Positions 18,315 through 26,367 are shown, numbered from the stretch's first letter. The stretch: 64,000 nucleotides of DNA from Muricauda sp. SCSIO 64092 (GCF_023016285.1 NZ_CP095413.1:620001-684000), one strand, 5' to 3'. The notes: generated by a model from the sequence alone, not told the origin. A program made the numbers and translations.

Positions 18315-18923
18315 TTACACCTTAATGGAACATCCAATGGCCCTGGTGGTCTCAACTTTAATCTCTTCTCCTGCCAACATGGCGTCCACAGCCTGTTCAA
18401 CATATTTTTCCTCTACTTGGGAGGCATCTTGGTAATTATCGTCTATGGCCCCTATATAACGGACTACGTTACCCGATTCCTTTTTTTCCAATAAAAAAAC
18501 GTGAGGGGTGCGTGTAGCTCCGTATTGTGGGTACACCTTTTGACCATCGTCCAGGAGATAAGGAAAGGTAAAACCTTTTTGTTTTGCCCTGGTTTTCATT
18601 TCTTCAAAACCATCTCCGGGTTTGGCCTTAGGATTATTGGGATTGATTGCGATAACCGGCACTCCCAAAGACTTGTATTTAGTGTCCAGGGCAATGATTC
18701 GGTCTTCATAGGCCTGTGCATAGGGACAGGTATTGCACGTAAATATCACCAGAAAACCCTTGGCATCCTCATAATTGGAAAGGGAAACCATTTTTCCATC
18801 AACATTTTTCAACGAAAAATCCGTTGCCATATCGCCAATGCCATACCCCTTAATTGGGTTTGGGGAAAAAGCCGTAATGGAAATCAGTACGACAAGGAAT
18901 CCCAAATAGTTTAATGTTCGCAT
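18315..18923 (-). CDS. Exported thioredoxin-fold protein (AhpC/TSA-like)
   Basis: 202 residues. N-terminal signal-like hydrophobic stretch (LGFLVVLISITAFS) then a thioredoxin fold with the redox pair Cys63-Asn-Thr-Cys66 in FTCNTCPYAQAYEDR. The region after it (KGFTFPYLLDDGQKVYPQYGATRTPHVFLL) is typical of the RedB/thioredoxin-like group near peroxiredoxins. Probably a periplasmic thiol-disulfide reductase. It starts 5 bases after the TlpA-like gene stops, so they form a two-gene unit of envelope redox proteins. Confidence 0.88.
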   Translation of the reverse strand: MRTLNYLGFLVVLISITAFSPNPIKGYGIGDMATDFSLKNVDGKMVSLSNYEDAKGFLVIFTCNTCPYAQAYEDRIIALDTKYKSLGVPVIAINPNNPKAKPGDGFEEMKTRAKQKGFTFPYLLDDGQKVYPQYGATRTPHVFLLEKKESGNVVRYIGAIDDNYQDASQVEEKYVEQAVDAMLAGEEIKVETTRAIGCSIKV

Positions 18924-18928
18924 TTCTC

Positions 18929-19480
18929 TTAATTTAAAAATTTTTGAAGTTCCGTATACAATCCGTCGTATGAAAAGCCCTTTTCATAAAAAACCCTTTC
19001 CTTTTCATTGTATATCAAGGTGGCCGGTATGCCCCCACCCCAGTCTTTATTGATTTTTGGAATCCACTCATTCATTTTTGGGTCGTCCAAAATAACCAAC
19101 TTACCTTTCAATCCTTTTTTCTCAACATAGGGAATCAGTCTTTTTTTCCACATGGATGGCATATCCAGACTTACCAAAATCAATTCCACGTTATTGTCGC
19201 GCTGTTCCTCATAGATTTGTTGAAAATATGGCATTTCCTCCAAGCAGGGTTTACACCAAGTGGCCCAAAAATTGACAATATAGGTTTTACCATCATTCTT
19301 GTTCAACAGCGGTTCAAGGCCTTCATAATCGTAAACTGGAAAAGGAAGTTCCACCGTATTGCCCACAATCACCTTATCCGTCAATTGTGCTTTCTCTTCG
19401 TTTTTTAATTGTTTCTTATCCTCCGCACAACCAATCATGAAAAGAAAACAACTACCAAAAACAAGGCTATTTAGCTTCAT
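18929..19480 (-). CDS. TlpA-like thiol-disulfide oxidoreductase lipoprotein
   Basis: 183 residues. Lipoprotein signal ending in FMIGC (Cys18), then a thioredoxin fold with FWATWCKPCLEEMP (Cys76, Cys79) and the cis-Pro region GGIPATLIY. Anchored in the envelope, it would reduce disulfides, for example in cytochrome c maturation. First gene of the pair with the thioredoxin-like gene; it is divergent from marR, with 132 bases between the starts. Confidence 0.92.
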   Translation of the reverse strand: MKLNSLVFGSCFLFMIGCAEDKKQLKNEEKAQLTDKVIVGNTVELPFPVYDYEGLEPLLNKNDGKTYIVNFWATWCKPCLEEMPYFQQIYEEQRDNNVELILVSLDMPSMWKKRLIPYVEKKGLKGKLVILDDPKMNEWIPKINKDWGGGIPATLIYNEKERVFYEKGFSYDGLYTELQKFLN

Positions 19481-19558
19481 ACCATAGGATTACAGATTAA
19501 AAATAACCATTGCACAACCCATGGTTTGATTTTTTAACAAAAAATTATCGATGGACCC

Positions 19559-19607
19559 TTGTGGTGTTCATGAATACGGCTATACATTTGTATATACAAT
19601 TATTGTA
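19559..19607 (+). promoter_or_regulatory. marR promoter overlapped by two palindromes
   Basis: TTG at 19559-19561, 21 bases, then the -7 box TACATTTG at 19583-19590. A perfect 12-bp palindrome TTGTATATACAA covers 19588-19599, and a second inverted repeat TACAAT-T-ATTGTA covers 19595-19607. Both lie over the end of the -7 box and the start region, where a bound MarR dimer would block transcription. Autoregulation is inferred. Confidence 0.7.
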
Positions 19608-19612
19608 ATGGC

Positions 19613-20059
19613 ATGAATGTAGAAGAAATCATTAAGACCAAGAAAAAATTACCGCTCAAAGTTAGAACGATGATTCATTTCGCTTTGGTCGGAAATAAAA
19701 TCAATGAAACCTTTGCCGCTACATTAAAACCGTACGAAATGTCCGAACAACAATTCAACGTTCTCAGAATTTTGAGGGGACAGAACGGTAAGCCTGCCAA
19801 TCTTTCTACCATCAATGAACGTATGGTAACCAAAATGAGCAATACCACCAGACTTGTGGACAAACTCATTTTAAAGGGATATGTGGATCGGGAGGTTTGT
19901 GCCTTAAATAGACGCAAGGTGGAAATTACCATTACGGACAAAGGCAACAGGATTTTATCCCAATTGGATAAAATCATGGAACAAACGGAAAATGAACTCT
20001 TAAAAAATTTCAGCGATACTGAACTACATCAATTGAATCGATTATTGGATAAATTTTAA
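19613..20059 (+). CDS. MarR family winged-helix transcriptional regulator
   Basis: 148 residues. Family features are MSEQQFNVLRILRGQ, the recognition helix region TKMSNTTRLVDKLILKGYVDRE and the wing CALNRRKVEITITDKG. The cysteine in REVCALNRRK sits at the wing base and might be a redox sensor, though this is speculative. Its own promoter carries palindromes. It is followed one base later by a nitroreductase gene and then yceI, a set often seen together in Flavobacteriia. Confidence 0.93.
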   Translation: MNVEEIIKTKKKLPLKVRTMIHFALVGNKINETFAATLKPYEMSEQQFNVLRILRGQNGKPANLSTINERMVTKMSNTTRLVDKLILKGYVDREVCALNRRKVEITITDKGNRILSQLDKIMEQTENELLKNFSDTELHQLNRLLDKF

Positions 20060-20060
20060 T

Positions 20061-20693
20061 ATGGACGATACCCTAACAATTAGAAAATGGCGTTATGCCA
20101 CAAAAAAATTTGATGCGAACAAAAAAGTATCAAATGAAGATTTGGAAACACTGTTGGAAGCAACCAGGCTAAGTGCTTCTTCCTATGGATTACAACCTTA
20201 TCATATGTATGTAATCTCCAATCAGGAAACAAAAGAGAAGCTTAGGCCCATAAGTTGGGGACAATCACAGATTTCCGATGCATCCCACATCATTGTTTTT
20301 GCGAATTCAACGGATTTTGATGAGAATTTGGTAGATGATTACCTGGAAAATGTATCAAGGACCAGAAATATCCCACAAGAAGGACTAAAAGGATATGGTG
20401 ATTTCATGAAATCCAAATTATTGGATTTACCCTTGGACAGTAAAGGAAGCTGGACAACGAAACAGGTATATCTGGCATTTGGAAATGCCATGCAGGCCGC
20501 CGCCGAATTGAAAATTGATACCTGTCCCATGGAAGGTTTTGAACCGGAGAAATACAATGAAGTTTTGGGACTGAACGAAAAAAATCAGAATGCTGCCGTT
20601 GTTTTGGCCATTGGGTACCGTTCCGAGGAAGACGAGACCCAGCACTATGCAAAAGTCAGAAAATCAAGAGAGGAATTATTCACTTATATATAA
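20061..20693 (+). CDS. NAD(P)H-dependent nitroreductase (FMN)
   Basis: 210 residues, NfsB-like. FMN-binding elements are RKWRYATKKFD and ATRLSASSYGLQPYHMYVI, and the later AAELKIDTCPMEGFEPEKYNEVLGL. It would reduce nitroaromatics, quinones or similar electrophiles. Located one base after marR, so it is probably the main target of that regulator along with yceI. Confidence 0.92.
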   Translation: MDDTLTIRKWRYATKKFDANKKVSNEDLETLLEATRLSASSYGLQPYHMYVISNQETKEKLRPISWGQSQISDASHIIVFANSTDFDENLVDDYLENVSRTRNIPQEGLKGYGDFMKSKLLDLPLDSKGSWTTKQVYLAFGNAMQAAAELKIDTCPMEGFEPEKYNEVLGLNEKNQNAAVVLAIGYRSEEDETQHYAKVRKSREELFTYI

Positions 20694-20734
20694 ATCATTA
20701 ACCCATTTTAAAAACAAAAATTAATTCTAAAATC

Positions 20735-21307
20735 ATGAAAAAGAACATTTTAACCCTAGCGTTGACCTTGGTATTTGGAACAGCCCTCGCCAATCCAGTT
20801 GATGGTGAGAAAAAAGAGGTAAAGACCGAATCAAGTACCGTTACCTGGAAAGCCTATAAAGTTACCGGCTCGCACACAGGTACCATCGACCTTAAATCCG
20901 GTGCCCTAATGTTCGATGAGGGCAAACTTACAGGTGGTGAATTTACTGTTGATATGACCACCATCAACACTACCGACCTAACAGGGGATTATAAGCAAAA
21001 ACTGGATGGACACTTACATTCGGATGACTTTTTCTCCACGGCTTCCAACCCAACCTCATCCCTAAAATTTACAAAGGTGGAAGCATCCGGTAAAAATTCA
21101 TATAAGGTAACAGGTGACCTCACTATAAAAGGAATCACCAAACCAGTGACTTTTGATGTTTCGGTGTATGGCAGCAAAGCGACCGCTACCATGAAAATTG
21201 ATCGGGCACAGTACAATGTAAAGTATGGTTCCGGAAGTTTTTTCGACAACTTAGGTGACAAGACCATTTATGATGAGTTTGACCTGGTTGTCGATTTGGA
21301 GTTCTAG
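20735..21307 (+). CDS. YceI family periplasmic protein
   Basis: 190 residues with a Sec signal peptide (LTLALTLVFGTALA). YceI proteins are lipocalin-like barrels that bind isoprenoid or amphiphilic ligands. Seen here are STVTWKAYKVTGSHTGTIDL, GEFTVDMTTINTTD, LDGHLHSDDFF and the C-terminal FDNLGDKTIYDEFDLVVDLEF. Third gene after marR, ended by a clear terminator. The ligand is unknown. Confidence 0.93.
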   Translation: MKKNILTLALTLVFGTALANPVDGEKKEVKTESSTVTWKAYKVTGSHTGTIDLKSGALMFDEGKLTGGEFTVDMTTINTTDLTGDYKQKLDGHLHSDDFFSTASNPTSSLKFTKVEASGKNSYKVTGDLTIKGITKPVTFDVSVYGSKATATMKIDRAQYNVKYGSGSFFDNLGDKTIYDEFDLVVDLEF

Positions 21308-21351
21308 ACACCTTGAAATTATAGAAAAAGAAAATTAGTTTGAGTGTTTGA

Positions 21352-21391
21352 AAATCCTGTTGCGGTACCACTGCAGCGGGATTTTTATTTT
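21352..21391 (+). terminator. Terminator of the marR-nitroreductase-yceI unit
   Basis: The arms AAATCCTGTTGC (21352-21363) and GCAGCGGGATTT (21373-21384) pair over 12 bp with two G:T pairs and are followed by TTTATTTTTTT. It lies 45 bases after the yceI stop. Confidence 0.88.
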
Positions 21392-21395
21392 TTTG

Positions 21396-21426
21396 TTTGG
21401 TTTCATCAAATACATTTCTATATTTG
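21396..21426 (+). promoter_or_regulatory. trp operon promoter
   Basis: TTTG at 21396-21399, a 19-base spacer, and the perfect -7 box TATATTTG at 21419-21426. This is the best match to the Bacteroidota consensus in the window. The -7 box ends 4 bases before the ATG of the leader peptide, so the RNA may start at or very near that ATG. Confidence 0.82.
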
Positions 21427-21430
21427 GGAC

Positions 21431-21487
21431 ATGAAAGGTAAACAACAAATGAACTGGTGGTGGAACAACTTGCGTATGCTATCGTGA
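21431..21487 (+). CDS. trpL: trp operon leader peptide
   Basis: 18 codons, MKGKQQMNWWWNNLRMLS and TGA, with three consecutive TGG codons at 21455-21463. Three tandem Trp codons in so short a peptide, directly ahead of a terminator hairpin and trpE, are diagnostic of ribosome-mediated attenuation. When charged tRNA-Trp is scarce the ribosome stalls at the Trp run. An in-frame ATG at 21449 would give a 12-residue form if the mRNA begins downstream of the first ATG. Confidence 0.9.
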   Translation: MKGKQQMNWWWNNLRMLS

Positions 21488-21493
21488 GCTAGT

Positions 21494-21547
21494 CCTATAT
21501 ATCCAGAACCCATATAAGGCTTGTCATCACGACAAGCCTTACTTTTT
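21494..21547 (+). terminator. trp attenuator: terminator and alternative antiterminator
   Basis: Terminator: perfect 10-bp stem AAGGCTTGTC (21516-21525)/GACAAGCCTT (21531-21540), loop ATCAC, then ACTTTTTTG. An alternative stem pairs CCTATAT (21494-21500) with ATATAAGG (21512-21519, one bulged A). It uses the AAGG of the terminator arm, so the two folds are mutually exclusive. That gives the 2:3 versus 3:4 logic of a trp attenuator. The 1:2 pairing was not convincingly found. Confidence 0.85.
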
Positions 21548-21561
21548 TGAATCAATTTGAA

Positions 21562-22959
21562 ATGAAATTTGAACTAAAAACCTATTACAAACAGATACTT
21601 GCAGATACCATTACCCCGGTTAGTGTGTATCTAAAAATACGGGATAAATATCCCAATAGTATTTTACTGGAAAGTAGTGATTACCATGCCAACGACAACA
21701 GCTTCTCCTATATTTGCTGCAATCCCATTGCGTACATTAAAATTGAGGGCAATTCCATTATCCAACAATTTCCGGATGGGACAGTGGAGGAAATGGAGAT
21801 TACGGATTCTACGGACGTGACCGCCATAATCCATGGTTTTTCGCAGCAATTTTCCGTGGAAAACCACAATTTCAAATTTATAACCAACGGCCTTTTTGGG
21901 TATATGGCCTATGATGCCGTCCGTTACTTTGAATCTGTAGAAATCTCCGAAAAATCCAATTCCGTCAAAATACCGGATATCTTCTACGCGGTGTATCAAA
22001 ATATTATTGCAATAAACCATTTTAAAAATGAGGCTTACCTATTTGCCCATTGTTTTAATGCTGAAAATAATGTTGACGATCTGGAACAATTGCTTAAGGT
22101 AAGAAGCTTTGCAACCTATAATTTTTCAAAACAAGGTGAAGCCAGATCCAATCTTAAAGACGAAGAATATCGGGAACACGTGGAACTGGCCAAAAAACAT
22201 TGCAAGCGCGGTGATGTATTTCAGTTGGTATTGTCAAGACGGTTTTCCCAAGATTTTAAGGGGGATGAGTTCAATGTATATCGCGCATTGCGCTCCATAA
22301 ATCCGTCCCCCTATCTTTTCTATTTTGATTATGGGGATTTTAAAATATTTGGTAGTTCCCCTGAGGCGCAACTGATCGTAAAGGACGGAAAAGCCGAAAT
22401 ACATCCCATTGCCGGAACTTACAAAAGAACGGGCAATGATGAAAAAGATGCTGAACTCGCCAAAAAACTGGCCGGTGACGAAAAAGAGAACAGCGAACAC
22501 GTGATGCTGGTGGATCTGGCCCGAAACGATTTGAGCAGAAATGGTAATCTAGTGAATGTGGAGACCTATAGGGAAGTCCAGTATTTCTCACATGTCATCC
22601 ATTTGGTCTCCAAAGTCACGGGACATAAGAAACCGGACATCCCAACTTTAAAAATTGTTGCGGACACCTTTCCCGCCGGCACGTTGAGCGGAGCTCCAAA
22701 ACATATGGCCATGCAACTCATTGAAAGATATGAAAAGACCAATAGGGCTTACTATGGTGGCGCCATTGGATTTATGGATTTCAACGGAAATTTCAACCAT
22801 GCCATTATGATTCGGACTTTTTTGAGTAAGAACCATCAACTCCATTATCAGGCAGGTGCAGGTTTGGTTGCCGCATCCAACCCGGAAAACGAATTGCAGG
22901 AGACCTATAATAAATTGGGTGCCTTGAACAGGGCATTGGAAATTGCAGAAACTATCTAA
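21562..22959 (+). CDS. trpE: Anthranilate synthase component I
   Basis: 465 residues from the ATG at 21562; an upstream TTG at 21547 lies in the attenuator T-tract and is rejected. TrpE makes anthranilate from chorismate using ammonia supplied by TrpG. The feedback-binding motif LLES is present (SILLESSDYH). Catalytic-core signatures are GDVFQLVLSRRF, IAGTYKRTGND, SEHVMLVDLARNDL, TFPAGTLSGAPK and the C-terminal QAGAGLVAASNPENE. The stop codon abuts the trpG ATG. Expression is set by the upstream attenuator. Confidence 0.97.
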   Translation: MKFELKTYYKQILADTITPVSVYLKIRDKYPNSILLESSDYHANDNSFSYICCNPIAYIKIEGNSIIQQFPDGTVEEMEITDSTDVTAIIHGFSQQFSVENHNFKFITNGLFGYMAYDAVRYFESVEISEKSNSVKIPDIFYAVYQNIIAINHFKNEAYLFAHCFNAENNVDDLEQLLKVRSFATYNFSKQGEARSNLKDEEYREHVELAKKHCKRGDVFQLVLSRRFSQDFKGDEFNVYRALRSINPSPYLFYFDYGDFKIFGSSPEAQLIVKDGKAEIHPIAGTYKRTGNDEKDAELAKKLAGDEKENSEHVMLVDLARNDLSRNGNLVNVETYREVQYFSHVIHLVSKVTGHKKPDIPTLKIVADTFPAGTLSGAPKHMAMQLIERYEKTNRAYYGGAIGFMDFNGNFNHAIMIRTFLSKNHQLHYQAGAGLVAASNPENELQETYNKLGALNRALEIAETI

Positions 22960-23529
22960 ATGGGACGACAGATTTTAATGATAGACAATTACGATAGCTT
23001 CACCTATAATTTGGTACACTATCTGGAGGACCTGGGTTGCGAAGTGGTGGTAAAACGAAATGACGAACTTACATTGGACGATGTGGATAGGTTCCAGGAA
23101 ATTGTCCTTTCACCCGGTCCAGGAATACCTGATGAAGCCGGCCTTTTAAAACCCATAATCGAGAAATATGCCCCAAGCAAACGAATTTTTGGTGTTTGTT
23201 TGGGACAACAGGCCATTGGGGAAGTTTTTGGGGGCACCCTTATTAATTTGGATGAAGTGTACCATGGGGTGGCAACTACCATAACGATTATAGAGGACGA
23301 TTACATATTTCAAGAAATGTCAAAAACCATGGAGGTGGGGAGGTACCATTCCTGGGTCGTGGACAGCAAGCTCCCAAAGGAACTTACGGCCACTTCGGTG
23401 GACGAAAAAGGACAGATTATGTCCCTAAAACACAATACCTATGATGTAAGGGCAGTACAATTTCATCCGGAATCCGTACTTACACCACAAGGAAAACAAA
23501 TGCTTAAAAATTGGTTGAATAATAATTGA
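22960..23529 (+). CDS. trpG: Anthranilate synthase component II (glutamine amidotransferase)
   Basis: 189 residues. Class I amidotransferase with MIDNYDSFTYNLVHYL, oxyanion region SPGPGIP, nucleophile Cys80 in GVCLGQQAIGEVFGG, and His169-Glu171 in QFHPES. It starts immediately after the trpE stop, giving tight coupling of the two subunits. It is stand-alone and not fused to TrpD. It is followed by a 75-base gap holding a palindromic element. Confidence 0.97.
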   Translation: MGRQILMIDNYDSFTYNLVHYLEDLGCEVVVKRNDELTLDDVDRFQEIVLSPGPGIPDEAGLLKPIIEKYAPSKRIFGVCLGQQAIGEVFGGTLINLDEVYHGVATTITIIEDDYIFQEMSKTMEVGRYHSWVVDSKLPKELTATSVDEKGQIMSLKHNTYDVRAVQFHPESVLTPQGKQMLKNWLNNN

Positions 23530-23532
23530 AAC

Positions 23533-23595
23533 TTGTCATTCCTGTGAAAACAGGAATCCAAAAAAATAGATTCCGCATCAAGTGCGGAATGACAA
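23533..23595. repeat. Solo two-hairpin palindromic element between trpG and trpD
   Basis: 63 bases bounded by 10-bp inverted ends TTGTCATTCC (23533-23542) and GGAATGACAA (23586-23595). Inside are hairpin A, ATTCCTG/CAGGAAT (23538-23557), and hairpin B, ATTCCGC/GCGGAAT (23570-23590), separated by an A-rich spacer. The same A and B hairpins flank the GIY-YIG gene after trpB. It adds two strong stems to the trpG-trpD spacer without any T-tract. Confidence 0.88.
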
Positions 23596-23604
23596 AAAGA
23601 AAAA

Positions 23605-24597
23605 ATGAAAGAAACACTGAACAGACTTATCAATCACGAAATCCTGGCAAAGGAAGATGCCAAGCAAATCCTGGTAAATATTGCCAAGGGGCAATACAAT
23701 ACCAGTCAAATTGCCGCTTTTCTGACCGTTTACATGATGCGAAGCATTACCATTGAGGAGTTGGAAGGTTTTCGGGATGCACTTTTGGAACTCTGCCTGG
23801 CAGTGGATTTGAGCGATTATAACCCCATTGATCTCTGTGGAACGGGAGGTGATGGCAAAGACACGTTCAACATTTCCACTTTGGCCTCTTTTGTAACTGC
23901 CGGAGCCGGGATAAAAGTCACCAAACATGGAAATTATGGGGTTTCCTCCAAATGTGGAAGTAGCAATGTCATGGAATTTTTGGGCATCAAATTCAGTAAC
24001 GAGGCCGATTTTCTCAAAAAATCCATAGATGAAGCCGGTATCTGTGTATTGCATGCGCCCCTTTTTCATCCTGCCATGAAAAATGTGGCCCCCATACGAA
24101 GGGAATTGGCCGTAAAAACCTTTTTCAATATGTTGGGGCCAATGGTGAATCCGGCTTTTCCAAAGAACCAAATGGTGGGTGTATTTAACTTGGAACTGGC
24201 CCGAATGTATGGATACCTCTATCAGAATACGGATAAAAACTTTACCGTACTCCATGCTTTGGACGGCTATGATGAGATTAGTTTAACGGGAGCGACCAAA
24301 ACCATATCCAATGGTTCGGAAGGTATTTTGCAGCCCCGGGATTTTGGTTTGGAAAGCGTAAATGCAAATGCGATTGCTGGCGGTGAGGACGTTGCCGAAT
24401 CCGCGCAGATTTTTATGAACATTTTACAGGGCAAGGGAGTAGAAGCACAGAATAATGTGGTCTGCGCCAATGCTGGGATAGCCATAGCCACAGTGGAGGG
24501 CCTTGCGCCAAAAGAAGGATTTGAAAAAGCGAAAGAATCCTTGCTAAATGGCAAAGCGTTAAAAGCATTAAGGAAATTACAGGAGTTGAGTAATTAG
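23605..24597 (+). CDS. trpD: Anthranilate phosphoribosyltransferase
   Basis: 330 residues. Transfers phosphoribose from PRPP to anthranilate. Signature segments are DLCGTGGDGKDTFNIST (PRPP loop), VTKHGNYGVSSKCGSSNVMEFLG, and LLGPMVNP-like NMLGPMVNPAFPKNQMVGV. Complete and of usual length. It is the third gene of the operon, with a palindromic element before it and a minisatellite starting at its own stop codon (the G of TAG is the first base of the repeat). Confidence 0.97.
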   Translation: MKETLNRLINHEILAKEDAKQILVNIAKGQYNTSQIAAFLTVYMMRSITIEELEGFRDALLELCLAVDLSDYNPIDLCGTGGDGKDTFNISTLASFVTAGAGIKVTKHGNYGVSSKCGSSNVMEFLGIKFSNEADFLKKSIDEAGICVLHAPLFHPAMKNVAPIRRELAVKTFFNMLGPMVNPAFPKNQMVGVFNLELARMYGYLYQNTDKNFTVLHALDGYDEISLTGATKTISNGSEGILQPRDFGLESVNANAIAGGEDVAESAQIFMNILQGKGVEAQNNVVCANAGIAIATVEGLAPKEGFEKAKESLLNGKALKALRKLQELSN

Positions 24598-24672
24598 TTG
24601 TTGGTTGTTGGTTGTTGGTTGTTGGTTGTTGGTTGTTGGTTGTTGGTTGTTGGTTGTTGGTTGTTGGTTGTT
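24597..24672. repeat. 7-bp minisatellite (GTTGTTG)n between trpD and trpC
   Basis: Ten perfect copies of GTTGTTG plus six bases of an eleventh, 76 bases in all, starting on the last base of the trpD stop. A 7-bp unit is not a multiple of three, so any reading frame through it cycles. It is a likely hypervariable slippage site. Its effect on trpC expression is unknown. Confidence 0.97.
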
Positions 24673-24925
24673 ATGGATTTAAAGTCTTTTTTTCAAGAAC
24701 AACTATTTTGGTTGATTCCGATTGTTTCAACCATCAGGAATTTAGTCAGCCAAAACCTAACAATTGGGATGAATAAAACGGTACAACGTATGTATGACAT
24801 AAGCACGGTAATAGCACTCGAAATCTTCAATATCAATTTAGCAATGGGGAAACCTCACTCATTTTTTTCTGAATCAATATTCACCAATCCATTAAACCAA
24901 TAACCGTAAACCCACAACCCAAAAA
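24673..24925 (+). other. Non-coding stretch upstream of trpC
   Basis: With the minisatellite this makes a 328-base gap inside an otherwise compact operon. A frame from ATG 24673 could code for about 76 residues (MDLKSFFQEQLFWLIPIV), but it has no recognisable motif, no clear start signal and AT-rich codons. I see no terminator and no promoter matching the consensus. It looks like degraded or inserted sequence. Confidence 0.5.
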
Positions 24926-25711
24926 ATGAACATTCTGGAAAAAATAGTGGCCGATAAACGAAAGGAAGTTGCCCTCAAACAGTCTTTGATTCCAACTTTG
25001 CAGCTGGAAAAGTCGGTTTTATTTGAGCGGAAATGCCCGTCCCTGGCTTCTACTTTAAGGAACAGTAACACAGGAATCATTGCAGAACATAAACGACGTT
25101 CCCCTTCTAAACGAACCATAAATCAAAATACCAACGTAGCCCAGGTGGCAAAGGGGTATCAAAACGCCGGCGTATGTGGAATGAGTGTACTTACGGATAT
25201 TAAATACTTTGGAGGTTCGTTGGAAGATCTGCTCTTGGCACGGGCATCTGTGGACATGCCCTTATTGAGAAAGGAATTTATGATAGACGAATATCAGGTA
25301 TTGGAGGCTAAAGCAAATGGGGCGGATGTGATTTTACTCATAGCCGCAGTACTGTCCAAAAAGGAACTAAAAGTACTTTCCGAGCTGGCTAAAAGTTTGG
25401 GAATGAACGTACTTTTGGAGGTCCACAACCAGCAGGAATTGAACAAGTCCTTACTGCCCAGTGTGGATATGTTGGGCGTTAACAACCGTAATTTAAAGAC
25501 CTTTGAAGTGAGTTTGGAAACCAGCAAGTCATTGGCCAAAGAAATCCCGGAGGATTTCGTAAAAGTATCCGAGAGCGGCATAAGTTCAGTTAGTGCCATT
25601 AAAGAACTTAAGGAATTTGGCTATCAAGGTTTTTTGATCGGTGAGAATTTTATGAAAACAGAGAACCCGGGAGAAAGCGCAGCAGAATTTATTCAAAAAT
25701 TAGGGAGATGA
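24926..25711 (+). CDS. trpC: Indole-3-glycerol phosphate synthase
   Basis: 261 residues, TIM barrel. Closes the ring of CdRP to indole-glycerol phosphate. Motifs are IIAEHKRRSPSKR (catalytic Lys), LTDIKYFGGSLEDL, LLRKEFMIDEYQV, GVNNRNLKTFEV and SESGISS. Stand-alone, not fused to TrpF. The stop overlaps the trpF start by four bases (ATGA), so translation is coupled. Confidence 0.97.
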   Translation: MNILEKIVADKRKEVALKQSLIPTLQLEKSVLFERKCPSLASTLRNSNTGIIAEHKRRSPSKRTINQNTNVAQVAKGYQNAGVCGMSVLTDIKYFGGSLEDLLLARASVDMPLLRKEFMIDEYQVLEAKANGADVILLIAAVLSKKELKVLSELAKSLGMNVLLEVHNQQELNKSLLPSVDMLGVNNRNLKTFEVSLETSKSLAKEIPEDFVKVSESGISSVSAIKELKEFGYQGFLIGENFMKTENPGESAAEFIQKLGR

Positions 25712-26367
25712 AACTTAAAATATGTGGTCAAAAACATAATATTGCCGATGTGGCCGGTTTGCAACCGGATTACCTCGGTTTTATCTTTTGGGAACCCTCG
25801 TCCCGTTACTTTGATCATGAACCATCCCCACTACCCCCAGAAATAAAGAGCGTTGGGGTTTTTGTGGACGCCTCCATTGAAAACGTTTTGGAAAAGGTTT
25901 CAGCATATCATTTGGATGCCGTTCAGTTACATGGAAATGAAACCCCGGAATATTGCGCAAATCTAAAAAATCGTCATTCGGAACTTGTTTCGGAATCCCA
26001 AACCAAAGAATTTGACATCATAAAGGTATTTTCAATCAAGGAAACATTCGATTTTTCCATCTTAGAAGCTTATGAGAATTCCTGTGACTACTTTCTCTTT
26101 GATACCAAGGGAAAGCTGCCCGGAGGAAATGGCTACGCTTTTGATTGGGAAGTCCTGCAACAATACCCTTCAACCAAACCCTACTTTTTAAGTGGGGGCA
26201 TTGGATTGGAGAATGTAAATGAATTACGGAAATTCTTGGATACCGATACCTCAAAATACTGTTATGCCATTGATGTGAACAGCAAATTTGAAACGGAACC
26301 CGGATTTAAGGATATCAAAAAACTAAAAGAATTTAAAAAAGTGCTGGAAAATGAGTTATCACGCTAA
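25708..26367 (+). CDS. trpF: Phosphoribosylanthranilate isomerase with an in-frame repeat insertion
   Basis: 219 residues, slightly long for the family. Small TIM barrel with the catalytic Cys in KICG (residue 6), [26 protein letters not shown], and a late Asp in AIDVNSKFE. Residues 89-97 (RHSELVSES) are encoded by a palindromic repeat and lie in the loop after the LHG strand and before the DIIKVFSI strand, a place that tolerates extra residues. It overlaps trpC by 4 bases and trpB by 17 bases. It is presumably active, since the frame and core are intact. Confidence 0.94.
   Translation: MKLKICGQKHNIADVAGLQPDYLGFIFWEPSSRYFDHEPSPLPPEIKSVGVFVDASIENVLEKVSAYHLDAVQLHGNETPEYCANLKNRHSELVSESQTKEFDIIKVFSIKETFDFSILEAYENSCDYFLFDTKGKLPGGNGYAFDWEVLQQYPSTKPYFLSGGIGLENVNELRKFLDTDTSKYCYAIDVNSKFETEPGFKDIKKLKEFKKVLENELSR
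25972..25999. repeat. Half palindromic element inserted inside trpF
   Basis: The sequence CGTCATTCGGAA-CTTG-TTTCGGAATCCC forms an imperfect hairpin (7 of 8 pairs in ATTCGGAA/TTTCGGAAT). Its left end GTCATTC and right end GGAATCC match the ends of hairpin A of the elements at 23533 and 27537. It reads as RHSELVSES in frame, a peptide I know as a recurring translation of such bacterial palindromes. Confidence 0.8.

Noticed and set aside
21547..21561. TTG start for a longer TrpE
   Set aside because: The codon lies in the T-tract of the attenuator, so it would be in the terminated region; the ATG at 21562 is standard.
23533..23595. Possible CRISPR or terminator between trpG and trpD
   Set aside because: Only two different hairpins with no spacer series and no T-tract; it matches the palindromic element family instead.
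24598..24903. 101-codon frame through the minisatellite
   Set aside because: The first 25 codons are only the GTTGTTG repeat read as LVVGCW cycles; the rest has no motif. A frame through a 7-bp repeat is trivially open.
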